Shown here one piece after another: positions 16,394 to 25,407 of a stretch of 64,000 nucleotides of DNA. This DNA is from Nonlabens sp. YIK11 (GTDB taxonomy: Bacteria; Bacteroidota; Bacteroidia; Flavobacteriales; Flavobacteriaceae), in contig NZ_LBMJ01000001.1 of assembly GCF_001413925.1 (NCBI RefSeq), positions 186,001 through 250,000 of the forward strand. Direction: 5' to 3'. The notes beneath the pieces were generated by a model. The model had not been told where the DNA came from. It did not search any database and was given only the letters and a program-made list of their open reading frames with translations. How positions within the stretch are numbered: the stretch's first letter is position 1; every line of letters begins with the position of its first letter. The translations under genes were made by a program, and so were the position numbers.

Positions 16394-17053
16394 ATGTCAA
16401 AACTTATTGCTCCATCTGTCCTTGCTGCCGACTTTGCCAACCTTCAACGAGATTGTGAAATGTTGAATCGCAGTGACGCAGATTGGTTCCATATCGATAT
16501 CATGGATGGTGTTTTTGTACCCAACATATCTTTTGGGATGCCAGTTTTGCGCGACATTGCAAAGCACGCGACCAAAACCATCGACTGCCATCTCATGATC
16601 GTTGATCCAGATCGTTATGTAAAAGCTTTTGCAGATCTAGGTTGTGATATTCTCACGGTACATTTTGAAGCTTGCACGCACTTGCACCGCACACTCCAAA
16701 ACATCAAAGCTAATGGCATGAAAGCTGGTGTAGCGTTGAATCCGCATACGAGTGTTGATCACTTGAAGGATACAATTAAGGATATTGATCTAGTCTGTTT
16801 GATGAGCGTGAATCCTGGTTTTGGCGGACAAAGTTTTATTGAAAACACCTATGATAAGGTCAAGGAGTTGAAAGAATTGATCAAAAGTAAAGGTGCCTCA
16901 ACACTGATCGAAATCGATGGTGGCGTGACGGACCAGAATGCGAAACAACTGGTAGAAGCTGGCGCAGACGTGTTAGTCGCAGGTTCTTACGTATTCAAAT
17001 CGGCAGATCAAGAAAAGACCATCAAGGAATTGCGCGAACTGGCAAATTCCTAA
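16394..17053 (+). CDS. rpe: Ribulose-phosphate 3-epimerase
   Basis: A 219-residue TIM-barrel enzyme of the pentose phosphate pathway interconverting ribulose-5-phosphate and xylulose-5-phosphate. It shows the family signatures LIAPSVLAADFANL, HIDIMDGVFVPNISFG (metal ligands His and Asp), VDCHLMI-like IDCHLMIVDPD, LMSVNPGFGGQSF and IEIDGGVTDQNA. Length is typical. Monocistronic by its own promoter. Confidence 0.97.
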   Translation: MSKLIAPSVLAADFANLQRDCEMLNRSDADWFHIDIMDGVFVPNISFGMPVLRDIAKHATKTIDCHLMIVDPDRYVKAFADLGCDILTVHFEACTHLHRTLQNIKANGMKAGVALNPHTSVDHLKDTIKDIDLVCLMSVNPGFGGQSFIENTYDKVKELKELIKSKGASTLIEIDGGVTDQNAKQLVEAGADVLVAGSYVFKSADQEKTIKELRELANS

Positions 17054-17166
17054 GGCTCTTTAAGTGGACCTTCGAATGTGATGGGTAGACTGCAATACAT
17101 AGTAGAACAGTTGATCGTGATCTATTCAAGTTCAAACACTCCTCTGATTACTACGCTTAATCCAAT

Positions 17167-17174
17167 TATATTTG
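17167..17174 (+). promoter_or_regulatory. Promoter element for mgtE
   Basis: TATATTTG, 19 nt before the mgtE ATG. Confidence 0.65.
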
Positions 17175-17193
17175 TGGATAAGTAACTTTTTCT

Positions 17194-18543
17194 ATGCAAT
17201 TCCAACTTACAGACGATTTTATCGAGAACCTACAGCACCTCATTGAACAGAATGATGCTGAGCAGGTAAAATCGATCCTAGAAGATGTTCACTTTGCAGA
17301 CATTGCGGAGATCATTGACGATCTCAATCTGGAAGAGGCAATCTTCATTATCAAGTTACTGGATAGTGAGACGACCAGTGAGGCTTTGATGGAACTGGAC
17401 GAGGACCAGCGTGATCGAGTCCTGGGCGCCTTGTCGCCTCAAGAAATTGCCGATGAGTTGGAAGAAATGGATACTGATGATGCTGCAGATATCCTTAACG
17501 ACCTATCAGACGAGCGCGCGCAGGAAATCATAAGCGCGATGGCAGATGAGGAACATGTGGAAAACATCGTGGACCTCTTGCGTTATGATGAAAACAGCGC
17601 CGGTGGATTGATGGCCAAAGAATTGGTAAAGGTCAATGAGAACTGGACGGTTACCGGTTGCGTGAGTGAGATGCGCGCACAAGCTGAAAACGTCACCAGA
17701 GTCCACTCCATTTATGTGGTGGACAACAACCAAAAACTGAAAGGCAGACTTTCCCTAAAAGATCTACTCACCAGTGCAGAAAACACACCCATAAAAGAAG
17801 TGTACATCCCTAAAGTGGACTACGTCACCGTCAACACATCTGGTGAAGAGGTTGCACGCATCATGCGTAAGTATGACCTTGAAGCCATTCCTGTAGTAGA
17901 CGAGTTGGATCGTCTCGTTGGTCGCGTTACCATTGATGACATTGTAGATTTTATCACAGAAGAAGCAGAAAAAGATTACCAGCTCGCATCAGGTATCTCT
18001 CAAGACGTAGAGGCTAACGACAGCATCTGGGAACTGACCAGGGCGCGATTGCCGTGGTTGGTTTTGGGACTTTTTGGCGGTATAGGTGCTGCATTTATCA
18101 TGGGGCTTTTTGAGCCGCTCATGGCCCAACATGCAATTTTGTTCCTCTTTACGCCACTTATTGCCGCGATGGCCGGTAATGTAGGTGTCCAGTCCAGCGC
18201 GATTATCGTGCAGGGAATTGCTAATGATGATTTGAAGGGAAGCATCAGCAATCGATTGATTAAAGAGGTGCTGCTGGCCATGCTCAACGGTTTGATTCTG
18301 GGCATCTTGCTATTTGCATACACCTATTTTTCTAAGGGTGACCTGCTAGTATCGGTAGCCATTTCAACCGCCTTGTTTGTGGTGATCATTGTGGCTGGTC
18401 TCATAGGCACCTCGGTTCCTATTATTCTACACAAACGCGGCATTGATCCTGCACTGGCGACAGGTCCTTTTATCACGACCAGCAACGACATTTGCGGGAT
18501 TTTGATTTACTTCATGCTCGCAAAGGCGATTATAGGCATTTAG
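17194..18543 (+). CDS. mgtE: Magnesium transporter MgtE
   Basis: A 449-residue Mg2+ channel. The acidic N-domain of helical repeats (about residues 1-130, rich in Asp/Glu) senses cytoplasmic Mg2+ and leads into two CBS domains (about 140-255, including RVHSIYVVDNNQKLKGRLSLKDLL and YDLEAIPVVDELDRLVGRVTIDDIVD). Five transmembrane helices follow, with the signature PLIAAMAGNVGVQSSAIIVQG and the pore-lining TTSNDICGILIYF at the end. No M-box-like leader is seen; the 5' region is short. Confidence 0.96.
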   Translation: MQFQLTDDFIENLQHLIEQNDAEQVKSILEDVHFADIAEIIDDLNLEEAIFIIKLLDSETTSEALMELDEDQRDRVLGALSPQEIADELEEMDTDDAADILNDLSDERAQEIISAMADEEHVENIVDLLRYDENSAGGLMAKELVKVNENWTVTGCVSEMRAQAENVTRVHSIYVVDNNQKLKGRLSLKDLLTSAENTPIKEVYIPKVDYVTVNTSGEEVARIMRKYDLEAIPVVDELDRLVGRVTIDDIVDFITEEAEKDYQLASGISQDVEANDSIWELTRARLPWLVLGLFGGIGAAFIMGLFEPLMAQHAILFLFTPLIAAMAGNVGVQSSAIIVQGIANDDLKGSISNRLIKEVLLAMLNGLILGILLFAYTYFSKGDLLVSVAISTALFVVIIVAGLIGTSVPIILHKRGIDPALATGPFITTSNDICGILIYFMLAKAIIGI

Positions 18544-18570
18544 AATTCCAGGTGGTATGTTGATGAGTTC

Positions 18571-18584
18571 GCTTTCGCGAAAGC
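18571..18584. repeat. GCTTTCGCGAAAGC palindrome, copy 5
   Basis: In the intergenic region after mgtE; context GAGTTCGCTTTCGCGAAAGC. Confidence 0.95.
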
Positions 18585-18652
18585 GATATTAAATAAACGT
18601 CAACGCTGCTCCTATACTAGCTTGAAAGCTCATTTCCCACTATCTTCACTAC

Positions 18653-19129
18653 ATGAAAGCTGCAACAGCCAAAGAAATACGCGATGAACTCAAGGACCGC
18701 ACGCAAGCCGAGCTGCGCGAGATCGTATTGAGGTTGTCCCGTTTTAAAAAGGAAAACAAAGAGTTGTTGTCCTATTTGCTTTTTGAGGCGCACCATGAAG
18801 ATGAGTACATACAGACCATTAAATCGTACATCGACGAGAAGTTGCTGGAAATCAACACCAGTAATGGATATTATGCCAAAAAAGGAATACGCCGACTTCT
18901 CAAAGAGACCAAGAAATTCATAAGGTATTCTGGCCATAAAGAAACTGAGGTCGCCTTGCTGATTCATTTTTGCAAAAGCCTGCAGGAGACGCATCCTAAA
19001 TTAATGAGTAACAAAATCATTAGGGACGTTGTCAAGCGACAGATTGTGCTGGTAAAAGTTCGGATTTCTACACTTCATGAAGACCTACAATACGACTACC
19101 AGCGAGAACTTAATGACATTGACTACTAA
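18653..19129 (+). CDS. Conserved hypothetical alpha-helical protein
   Basis: A 158-residue, lysine- and glutamate-rich soluble protein with no signal peptide and no motif I recognise. The predicted structure is all alpha helix (ELKDRTQAELREIVLRLSRFKKENKELLSYLLFE and later amphipathic stretches). It ends 22 nt before the 2-hydroxyacid dehydrogenase, so they may be cotranscribed. ATG at 18653 is the only good start. Confidence 0.75.
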   Translation: MKAATAKEIRDELKDRTQAELREIVLRLSRFKKENKELLSYLLFEAHHEDEYIQTIKSYIDEKLLEINTSNGYYAKKGIRRLLKETKKFIRYSGHKETEVALLIHFCKSLQETHPKLMSNKIIRDVVKRQIVLVKVRISTLHEDLQYDYQRELNDIDY

Positions 19130-19151
19130 CAATTTTTTCTAAATTATATTC

Positions 19152-20114
19152 ATGAAAATCCTTCATTTAGACAGTAATCACAAGATTTTGGAACAAAAAC
19201 TAGCCGATGCTGGTTTTAAGAACCACCACGATTACACCTCTAACAAGGAACAAATTGAAAAAGTTATAGGTCAATATGACGGCCTGGTGGTGCGTAGTAG
19301 GTTCCCAATTGATAAGCAGTTCCTTGAGCAGTGCAGCAACTTAAAGTGCATTGGACGTGTAGGCGCTGGTCTGGAAAACATAGATCTAAAGGTTGCAGAA
19401 GAATTAGGCATTGCTTGTTTTAATGCTCCTGAAGGAAATCGCAATGCGGTAGGCGAACATGCACTAGGAATGCTGCTCTCTTTGTTTAATAAGTTGAATA
19501 AAGCAGATCAAGAAGTGCGTCAAGGTATATGGAACCGTGAAGGAAATCGCGGACTAGAATTGGACGGCAAAACGGTAGGTATCATAGGATATGGAAACAT
19601 GGGAAAAGCCTTTGCCAAAAAACTTAGAGGTTTTGATTGCTCCGTTTTATGTCATGATATTAAAGATGGTGTAGGGGATGAAAATGCCACTCAAGTTTCT
19701 CTAAGCGAGCTGCAATCTAGAGCAGACGTGCTTAGTTTACACACGCCACAAACTCCTGAAACCATTGGAATGATCAGCACTGCGTTCATCTCAGGTTTTG
19801 CTCGTCCCTTTTACCTCATCAATACAGCGAGAGGATCTGCGGTGGTGACTGAGGATCTAGTCACCGCCATGGAAAATGGTAAGGTGCTCGGTGCTGGATT
19901 GGATGTTTTGGAATATGAGAAAAGCTCTTTTGAATCGCTCTTTCGCACCCGCATGCCAGACAGGCAGGAAAGCGATATACCAAAAGCATTGAACAAATTG
20001 ATGCAAATGGAAAACGTCATTTTAAGCCCGCATGTGGCAGGTTGGACGGTAGAGTCAAAATTCAAACTGGCCGAAGTCATCGCAGATAAAATGATCCACC
20101 ACTTGAACTCATAA
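19152..20114 (+). CDS. D-2-hydroxyacid dehydrogenase (SerA-like)
   Basis: A 320-residue NAD-dependent dehydrogenase. The Rossmann motif is VGIIGYGNMGKAFAKKL (near residue 141); the catalytic Arg lies in LINTARGSAVV, Glu in the following helix, and the catalytic His in ILSPHVAGWT. The overall pattern (CIGRVGAGLENIDLKVAEELGI) is closest to 3-phosphoglycerate dehydrogenase of serine synthesis, but there is no C-terminal ACT domain and no serC neighbour. The substrate is therefore uncertain. Confidence 0.88.
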   Translation: MKILHLDSNHKILEQKLADAGFKNHHDYTSNKEQIEKVIGQYDGLVVRSRFPIDKQFLEQCSNLKCIGRVGAGLENIDLKVAEELGIACFNAPEGNRNAVGEHALGMLLSLFNKLNKADQEVRQGIWNREGNRGLELDGKTVGIIGYGNMGKAFAKKLRGFDCSVLCHDIKDGVGDENATQVSLSELQSRADVLSLHTPQTPETIGMISTAFISGFARPFYLINTARGSAVVTEDLVTAMENGKVLGAGLDVLEYEKSSFESLFRTRMPDRQESDIPKALNKLMQMENVILSPHVAGWTVESKFKLAEVIADKMIHHLNS

Positions 20115-20198
20115 AAAATAGAATCTTGGCGATCAGAAAACGAATCGTTATTTGAAAAATAAATTTATTTTTATTCCAACCAATCATAAATAGATCAC

Positions 20199-20549
20199 AT
20201 GAGTACAGAAGGTTATGATAGCACCAAAAGAAACGAGAGTTTTGAGGAAGCTAAAGAGGCTGCCAAAGAAAGCGCCAGAGAGTTCCAGCGCGGCGTTAAT
20301 GACATTGTAAACGGTCAGGAAAACAAAAAGGTTCTAGCAGGTTTGTTGGGTATCTTTTTAGGAGGACTTGGTATTCACAAGTTTATTCTTGGTTATACTA
20401 AGGAAGGCTTGATCACAATAGGCATCACCGTTATCACCTGCGGTACCATAGGGCCAGTCCTAGGTCTGATTGAAGGTATCATCTATTTGACTAAGTCTGA
20501 CGAGGAATTTTATCAAACCTACCAGGTTGGAAAAAGACCTTGGTTTTAA
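20199..20549 (+). CDS. TM2 domain-containing membrane protein
   Basis: A 116-residue protein. The N-terminal 45 residues are charged and soluble (EEAKEAAKESAREFQRG). Two transmembrane helices follow with the TM2 pattern: KKVLAGLLGIFLGGLGIHKFILGYTKEGLITI, then TCGTIGPVLGLIEGIIYLTKSDEEF. The family has no assigned function. A terminator follows. Confidence 0.85.
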   Translation: MSTEGYDSTKRNESFEEAKEAAKESAREFQRGVNDIVNGQENKKVLAGLLGIFLGGLGIHKFILGYTKEGLITIGITVITCGTIGPVLGLIEGIIYLTKSDEEFYQTYQVGKRPWF

Positions 20550-20572
20550 TCTTTATAAATTCACTTACAAAC

Positions 20573-20595
20573 AGTCGCTCTAGGGCGACTTTTTT
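20573..20595. terminator. Terminator after TM2 gene
   Basis: AGTCGC / GCGACT stem with a short loop (TCTAGG) and a TTTTTT tail; it overlaps the end of the convergent minus-strand gene. Confidence 0.75.
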
Positions 20596-21685
20596 ATTCG
20601 TCTGAGTTTGTGCTGTAATCCAATGGCAGCATGCCGCCAACGCCTAGCTGAGGCAGATATCCTGATAACATCAATTCTCTTGCAGATAGATTATTACCAA
20701 AAGAATCCACATAAATAAAGTGGTCGTACAGCGTTAAATCGGTTTGATGTCCATCGCGATCCCTAACGGAATAGTTGAGATGTCTAAAGGTTATTTTATA
20801 AAGTCCGTTTTCTTCTCGAACTCTATAATGATCTTCTGGATTCACCCGAAAGCCTTTATGATAGAGCTCAAATTTGTTTTCGCTTAATGATTTGTTGATC
20901 AAAGATCGATAGAAAAGTAGCTGTGATATTTCAAAGGCCTTCTCGCGACGCCTATTTCTCCTTCTCTCGTTGGGCTGATCCTTTTCAAGCTCCTGATAAA
21001 AAGAACTTCCCGAAACAAAAGAACTTTCAACCCTATAATTTTCCCTAGCGTGTTCTATCTCAAACTTACGCTCTATTCCTTGTGAAGGTTTGAAAAATCT
21101 AAAATTAATTTCAAATTCGATCAGATCATACTTAATGCGGTATCCCAAATGGTTATTCACGATGATGATGGGATTGCGAGAGCTGGCTGTGAGTTGTTTA
21201 GAATCTGTATTAAACCTCAATCTAACGTCTTTTAAATTGAGTATTTCAGAATCCTCGAGGCTTCTAAGGCCTAAAAAATGATCTAGAAAAAGACGTTCTT
21301 TTGTCGCACGATCCCATGGATCTGGATTAATCACCACGGCTTCCAATTCATTTTCCTGCTGTGCTAACAAAACCAGTTTTAAATCTTCTTGTAATGGATT
21401 TACAAAGGTGCGCGTCTCGTATCCCAAATAAGCGAAAACTAAAGGCGCTTTCATTTCCTTATCGTAATTAATGGAATAGCTACCATCTGGAGCAGTTACG
21501 ACGCCAGTAGAAGTCCCAGACAGATAAACGCCAACTCCCATCAAGGGCTCTTTAGTAATGGCATCTACCACTTTACCTTCTATCAGTTGCTCTTGAGCAC
21601 TGACTTGGATAATAGCGAAAAAGGAAAGGAAGAGCACCAAAATACCCTTGAGGAAAAGACTATTCTGCTGCAGAGGCATCGTCAT
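20594..21685 (-). CDS. Carboxypeptidase-regulatory-like domain protein, exported
   Basis: A 363-residue exported protein. A signal peptide (about residues 12-30, LFLSFFAIIQVSAQ) precedes a carboxypeptidase D regulatory-like Ig fold (EGKVVDAITKEPLMGVGVYLSGTSTGVVTAPDGSYSI). The remaining 250 residues are beta-rich with no barrel signature. Related proteins in Bacteroidota sit in the periplasm or outer membrane and have unknown ligands. The start overlaps the upstream acyltransferase gene by 26 bp, so the two are likely an operon. Confidence 0.75.
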   Translation of the reverse strand: MTMPLQQNSLFLKGILVLFLSFFAIIQVSAQEQLIEGKVVDAITKEPLMGVGVYLSGTSTGVVTAPDGSYSINYDKEMKAPLVFAYLGYETRTFVNPLQEDLKLVLLAQQENELEAVVINPDPWDRATKERLFLDHFLGLRSLEDSEILNLKDVRLRFNTDSKQLTASSRNPIIIVNNHLGYRIKYDLIEFEINFRFFKPSQGIERKFEIEHARENYRVESSFVSGSSFYQELEKDQPNERRRNRRREKAFEISQLLFYRSLINKSLSENKFELYHKGFRVNPEDHYRVREENGLYKITFRHLNYSVRDRDGHQTDLTLYDHFIYVDSFGNNLSARELMLSGYLPQLGVGGMLPLDYSTNSDE

Positions 21686-23489
21686 TAGATTTGAAATATT
21701 TCTCTTCCATTTCGGCTTGAAACTCTTCCATGACTGGTTTTACCGTACTCTCTGGAAGGTCTGCTATCCTAATGTACATCAACCCGTCAATCGCATTATT
21801 AAATAACGGATCTACATTAAAAGCAATAACCTTTGCGTTTTGCTTGACATACTTCTTGATCAAAACAGGTAGGCGCAATTCATTAGGCTCCAGCTCGTCT
21901 ATAAGACGATCAAATTTGTTCAAGTCAGCTTCTGAGGCATCAAAAATGAAGTCCTTATCGGCATCTTCCAGCTTAACTTTAAAGCCTTTTTTAGGCTTAA
22001 TGAACTGAGCTAGATAAGGATCATAATAATTGGACTTCATGAATTCTATCATGAGAGACTTAGAGAAATTGGAGAATTTATTACTTATGCTCACGCCACC
22101 AATAAGATACTTGTGATTTGGAAATCTTAACGTACAATGCACGATGCCTTTCCATAATAAGAATAATGGCATCGGCTTTTGCTGATATTCTGGAATGATG
22201 AAGGCACGTCCCATTTCAATACTTTGAGACATCATCTTGTGAGCATCGACATCTATGTTGAAAAGCTCATTGAGGTAAAAACCTTCAATACCATATTCCT
22301 TAAAAATCTCTTCGCCCATTCCCATGCGGTAGGCGCCGGCGATGCAATTGGCATCGCTGTCCCATAGAAACATCTGGTGGTAATATTCATCATATTTATC
22401 CAGATCAATGGACTTGTTAGTGCCTTCTCCTATCTGTCTAAAAGTGATCTCTCTCAATCTACCCAATTCACGTAAGATGTTCGGGATCTTGTCGGCCTTG
22501 GCAAGAAATACTTCGTAATTTTTAGAGATGAGTAAGCGTTTTTCATCCTTGCGCAATTGGTCTACCTCTTTGATCATTTTGGCGCTATCGCCAGTCTCTA
22601 TGATTTTTTTAGGTGGTGGTTTAGGCAGCTTTATATTTTTAGGAATATCTCTAAGCTTGACCGTTTCCTTATCGTAAGCTTTGGAGAGTAAATAGGTTTT
22701 CTTTCTCAAAAACTCTGTAAACTCATCAAGTGAAGAGTGCTCCTTTTGTGCCGCAACGTTGATTGGGTTTCCAATCCTAACAATGATGGTTCTGTTTTTT
22801 TGCGTCAATAATTCTGACGGTAATTTTGCGGTTCTAAAGGTGTCAGAAATCTTGGCCAGTCTATAAAATAATTTACTATTCTTTGCGTGAAAATAAATGG
22901 GAATCACAGGAACCTCAGCTCGCTGTATCAATTTCATAGCGGTCGGTTCCCATGGTTTGTCCACCACTAGCTTACCGTCTCGATACGTAGAAACCTCGCC
23001 AGCAGGAAAAATCCCTAAAGGCAAATCGCTTTTTAAGTGACGCATCGCCTGCATGAAACCAGCAGTTGAAGATTTGGCATCCTTGTGATCCTCAAATGGA
23101 TTTACAGGTAAAATGTATGGTTTAAGTGGCTCAATGCGGTGCAACAAAAAGTTTGCAATGATCTTAAAATCAGGTCTTCTATCCAGCAATAGCTTCAGCA
23201 ACAAAATTCCATCAACGCCGCCTAATGGGTGATTGGAAATAGTAACAAATCCGCCAGTTTTTGGAATGCGTTTTAAATCGTCCTCTGGTATTTCAAAATC
23301 AATTTTTAAATCATCCAGGATCGCATCCAGAAAAACCGTGCCTTGTTTATCCTTGTTGCGCGTGTAGATTTTGTTGAGTGTAGAAATGCGTAACAACTTC
23401 ATAAGCGACCAGCCGCCTATGCGTCCCAGCACACCATATTTATCGATATGGATTGCTTTTGCTACCTCATTTGCATTTACCAGACTCAT
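21660..23489 (-). CDS. Bifunctional PlsC/GNAT acyltransferase (aminolipid synthesis, OlsF/GlsF type)
   Basis: A 609-residue fusion. The N-terminal lysophospholipid acyltransferase domain carries the SNHPLGGVDG motif (catalytic His87 and Asp93) and FPAGEVS (Glu165). The C-terminal half matches the hemolysin-like GNAT fold (AGAYRMGMG near residue 388, SIEMGRAFIIPEYQ, LIGGVSISN). OlsF-type fusions make ornithine lipids and GlsF-type fusions make glycine lipids; the N-to-C order (PlsC first, GNAT second) fits both. Which amino acid is acylated cannot be read here. The gene has its own promoter element and runs into the next gene by 26 bp. Confidence 0.8.
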   Translation of the reverse strand: MSLVNANEVAKAIHIDKYGVLGRIGGWSLMKLLRISTLNKIYTRNKDKQGTVFLDAILDDLKIDFEIPEDDLKRIPKTGGFVTISNHPLGGVDGILLLKLLLDRRPDFKIIANFLLHRIEPLKPYILPVNPFEDHKDAKSSTAGFMQAMRHLKSDLPLGIFPAGEVSTYRDGKLVVDKPWEPTAMKLIQRAEVPVIPIYFHAKNSKLFYRLAKISDTFRTAKLPSELLTQKNRTIIVRIGNPINVAAQKEHSSLDEFTEFLRKKTYLLSKAYDKETVKLRDIPKNIKLPKPPPKKIIETGDSAKMIKEVDQLRKDEKRLLISKNYEVFLAKADKIPNILRELGRLREITFRQIGEGTNKSIDLDKYDEYYHQMFLWDSDANCIAGAYRMGMGEEIFKEYGIEGFYLNELFNIDVDAHKMMSQSIEMGRAFIIPEYQQKPMPLFLLWKGIVHCTLRFPNHKYLIGGVSISNKFSNFSKSLMIEFMKSNYYDPYLAQFIKPKKGFKVKLEDADKDFIFDASEADLNKFDRLIDELEPNELRLPVLIKKYVKQNAKVIAFNVDPLFNNAIDGLMYIRIADLPESTVKPVMEEFQAEMEEKYFKSNDDASAAE

Positions 23490-23513
23490 AAATCAATTAC
23501 CTACGTTTACCAA

Positions 23514-23521
23514 CAAATATA
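23514..23521 (-). promoter_or_regulatory. Promoter element for acyltransferase gene
   Basis: TATATTTG on the minus strand, 25 nt before the ATG at 23489. Confidence 0.6.
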
Positions 23522-23537
23522 ACACAACGACAACGCA

Positions 23538-24824
23538 TCATTCCCTGACGACCAGTTGCAGCGTTTCTTGGGTACGTTGTTTTAGCAAAACATCCTTGCC
23601 GTCTTCCATTTCCTGGATGGTATCACCGGCATAGTGGCGTATGGTATACAACGACACACCACTCACGTGACTGACCTTAAAATCCTTTTGCAGTCCATCA
23701 AGCAATTCTTCCAGCTTGGCATATTTATCTTCTACACACAGGGAAAAACTAATTGCACTGTTTTGTAAAAGTCCTACCTGTATTTTATTCTCACTAAGCT
23801 CGTCAAAAATCTTTGAGATACTCTTTTCACCTATAAAGCTGAAATCCCTAGACGCGATACGTAAAAACACCATATTCTTCCTCACGATAAAACAAGGTGT
23901 GGTAGGCACAAGGCTTTCACTGGAAGTAATGGTTGACCCATCAGCTTTAGGATCTATAAAAGACTTTACATTAAGCGGTATATTTTTCTCTTGAAGTGGC
24001 TGCAGTGTTTTAGGGTGAATAACACTGGCACCGTAAAAAGCCAACTCAATTGCCTCATCATAAGGTATTTGTTGTAACAATACGGTATCCTGAAACACAC
24101 GTGGATCTGCATTGAGAACACCTGGAACATCCTTCCAGATCGTTACCTCGCTAGCATTGAGACTATAGGCAAGAATCGCTGCCGTGTAGTCACTACCTTC
24201 ACGACCTAGGGTTGTGGTAAAGCCGTTCTCATCAGATCCTATGAATCCCTGCGTGATAAACAATTCATCACCACATTCCTTTTGGATCTGCTCCTCGGTA
24301 TGTTCCCAATCTACCGTGGCATCCCTATACTTATTATCAGTCATGATAAGTTGACGCGCGTCCTTCCAGACCACGGGAATATCGCAGGAATTCAAATAGG
24401 CGGCGACAATTTTAGTAGACATTAATTCTCCATGGCTCACGACTTGATCGTAAAGAAAACTGTAGTTGCGGCTCTTGTTGCGCAGCATTTCGCCTTTGAG
24501 TGACTCTACGATAGCTTTGAGGTCTTTTTTTATATCGCTTTCGCGAAAGCGAACTACCCAATCATCCTCAACACCATCCACGTTCTTGTCTAAGTCTTCA
24601 ATGATCTCCAAGTGTTGCTCCTGCAAATGATCAATTAGCTTGAGGTAGCTATTGTCATTGGATTCATAGCTTGCGATTACAGCCTCCAGCGCGTTTGTGG
24701 TCTTGCCCATCGCCGAAACCACGATGCCCAGATTTTGGGTTCCCATGGTTTTTAAAACCTTAGTGACGTTGCGTACTCCATCGGCATCTTTTACTGATGC
24801 GCCTCCAAATTTGTAAATTCTCAT
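23538..24824 (-). CDS. lysC: Aspartate kinase
   Basis: A 428-residue monofunctional aspartokinase, first step of lysine, threonine and methionine synthesis. The kinase domain opens with MRIYKFGGASVKDADGVRNV, then SAMGKTTNALE and TTLGREGSDYTAAILAYSL, and two ACT domains form the C-terminal 130 residues. The ATG at 24824 overlaps the TGA of the GNAT gene (ATGA), indicating coupling. Residues 92-96 (RFRES) come from a palindrome copy (24537-24550), located in a variable helix. There is no fused homoserine dehydrogenase. Confidence 0.95.
   Translation of the reverse strand: MRIYKFGGASVKDADGVRNVTKVLKTMGTQNLGIVVSAMGKTTNALEAVIASYESNDNSYLKLIDHLQEQHLEIIEDLDKNVDGVEDDWVVRFRESDIKKDLKAIVESLKGEMLRNKSRNYSFLYDQVVSHGELMSTKIVAAYLNSCDIPVVWKDARQLIMTDNKYRDATVDWEHTEEQIQKECGDELFITQGFIGSDENGFTTTLGREGSDYTAAILAYSLNASEVTIWKDVPGVLNADPRVFQDTVLLQQIPYDEAIELAFYGASVIHPKTLQPLQEKNIPLNVKSFIDPKADGSTITSSESLVPTTPCFIVRKNMVFLRIASRDFSFIGEKSISKIFDELSENKIQVGLLQNSAISFSLCVEDKYAKLEELLDGLQKDFKVSHVSGVSLYTIRHYAGDTIQEMEDGKDVLLKQRTQETLQLVVRE
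24537..24550. repeat. GCTTTCGCGAAAGC palindrome, copy 6 (inside lysC)
   Basis: In-frame copy encoding R-F-R-E-S at residues 92-96 of aspartokinase. Confidence 0.95.
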
Positions 24825-25294
24825 TTTCCTAAATATTCTGCTAGTGATGTTCCATCCATTTGCGCCAAGTGCCATCCAGGAATGATGGTGGCGCCTGTGC
24901 TTTCATAAAATTCGACCGCATTTTTGTTCCATTCCAGGACTACCCATTCCACGCGTTTGACTTTTTGTTCCTGCGCGTGAGTGAGTACGCGATCATACAA
25001 TGCCTTGCCCAGGCCTTTGCCTCGCATCTTTTCTGTAACGATCAAGTCCTCCAGGTGAATCGTTTTTCCTTTCCAGGTGGAGAACCTTGGGTAGCATAAG
25101 GCGATGCCTTCTACCTTGCCATCATACTCACCTACAAAACAAGTGAACAATGGTGGTTTTGTTGATGCGTGATATTGTAACTCTTCTACCGTCACCTCAA
25201 CGGCATCTGGTTCCTTCTCAAAAATGGCTAGTTCTGTAATAAGTTCCAGAACTCTAGGATAATCCTCACTATTTGCTGGTCGTACATGTATCAT
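24821..25294 (-). CDS. GNAT family N-acetyltransferase
   Basis: A 157-residue acetyl-CoA-dependent acyltransferase. The acetyl-CoA loop is RGKGLGKALYDRVLTHAQEQ (Q/RxxGxG/A), preceded by the beta-strand block TIHLEDLIVTEKMRG. The segment RVEWVVLEWNKNAVEFYESTGA is typical of diamine/spermidine acetyltransferase-like members. It is translationally coupled to lysC (ATGA overlap). The substrate is unknown. Confidence 0.88.
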   Translation of the reverse strand: MIHVRPANSEDYPRVLELITELAIFEKEPDAVEVTVEELQYHASTKPPLFTCFVGEYDGKVEGIALCYPRFSTWKGKTIHLEDLIVTEKMRGKGLGKALYDRVLTHAQEQKVKRVEWVVLEWNKNAVEFYESTGATIIPGWHLAQMDGTSLAEYLGK

Positions 25295-25382
25295 GACAAC
25301 AAAGAAAAGTCAAAAAATATTAGAGGCACACAACTGAAGGCAAAAAGTAGGTAACGATAACGTTATAGTTAAACCAACCCTA

Positions 25383-25390
25383 TATATTTG
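25383..25390 (+). promoter_or_regulatory. Promoter element for fbp
   Basis: TATATTTG, 17 nt before the ATG at 25408; it overlaps the GTG at 25390 and so excludes that as the start. Confidence 0.6.
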
Positions 25391-25407
25391 TGCAAACCAA
25401 AAGCTAC

